Origin: Ectothiorhodospiraceae bacterium
Lineage (GTDB): Bacteria > Pseudomonadota > Gammaproteobacteria > Thiohalomonadales > Thiohalomonadaceae
Length of the DNA: 6,026 nt
Direction: 5' to 3'
Assembly (NCBI GenBank): GCA_007125455.1
Contig: SLDE01000053.1
Span: forward strand, 1 to 6,026
Positions 5,946-6,026 of the stretch are shown here, in pieces. The stretch's first letter is position 1. Every line of letters begins with the position of its first letter. The notes under the pieces are model-generated. The model did not search any database. It was not told the DNA's origin and was given only the letters and a program-made list of their open reading frames with translations. The translations under genes and the position numbers were made by a program.

Positions 5946-6026
5946 ATGGAACAGCGCGACCACAACCCCGATCAGCAGCCAGTTAGCGACCACGATAGCC
6001 CCTGGAAAGAGGCGCTGGAGCACTAC
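5946..6026 (+). CDS. Rpn/YhgA-like (DUF4351-type) nuclease or putative transposase, N-terminal fragment
   Basis: Only the first 27 codons are in the window; the gene continues past the right edge. The segment HDSPWKEALEHY (residues 16-27) matches, from memory, the start of Rpn-family proteins (PD-(D/E)xK nucleases once annotated as transposases), which often begin with a polar stretch and then SPWKEAL-E-x-FFPEF. E. coli RpnA has been shown to cut DNA and promote recombination. The catalytic residues would lie outside the window. An in-frame TAA at 5910-5912 limits upstream extension, and ATG 5946 is the only ATG between, although no good ribosome site precedes it. The family call rests on a short string, so confidence is moderate. 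Confidence 0.6.
   Translation, partial: MEQRDHNPDQQPVSDHDSPWKEALEHY

Overview
The window looks like a chromosomal segment of a gammaproteobacterium, moderately GC-rich. A sulfur-metabolising or microaerobic aquatic lineage such as the Chromatiales would fit, but this is inferred only from gene content: a heme-binding periplasmic sensor fused to a diguanylate cyclase, a TauE/SafE-type anion exporter, and a high load of small palindromic repeats. No rRNA, tRNA, CRISPR array or intact transposase is visible.

Layout, left to right. Positions 1-138 hold a nested palindromic element whose right arm runs into the start of the next reading frame. That frame (120-590, +) matches only the C-terminal part of a DUF917-type protein, so it is best read as a truncated remnant. 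After a 209-base spacer comes the largest gene (800-2866, +), a membrane sensor with a DUF3365/Tll0287-like domain carrying a CxxCH heme motif, two PAS domains and an active-looking GGDEF domain with an inhibitory site. Three genes on the minus strand follow: a 94-residue protein of unknown function (2965-3249), a 12-helix MFS transporter (3379-4608) and a TauE/SafE permease (4663-5442). The permease has a plausible sigma70-type promoter (5479-5506) and probably co-transcribes the MFS gene across a 54-base gap. A 9-base-period repeat (3290-3314) lies between the small gene and the MFS gene.

The right-hand intergenic region (5443-5945) holds three tandem copies of a 67-base unit that can fold into a three-way junction, spaced 102-103 bases apart. 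A perfect 9-bp stem-loop follows, and then the first 27 codons of an Rpn/YhgA-like nuclease gene that runs off the window.

The sensor probably converts a redox, gas or ligand signal at the periplasmic heme domain into c-di-GMP. The TauE and MFS proteins are exporters or permeases of unknown substrate. The two ends of the window look like genome-plasticity zones: a palindrome next to a gene remnant on the left, and a structured repeat array beside an Rpn-type gene on the right. The repeat array and the left-hand palindrome are the least ordinary features. I see no complete multi-gene system that can be claimed as new.
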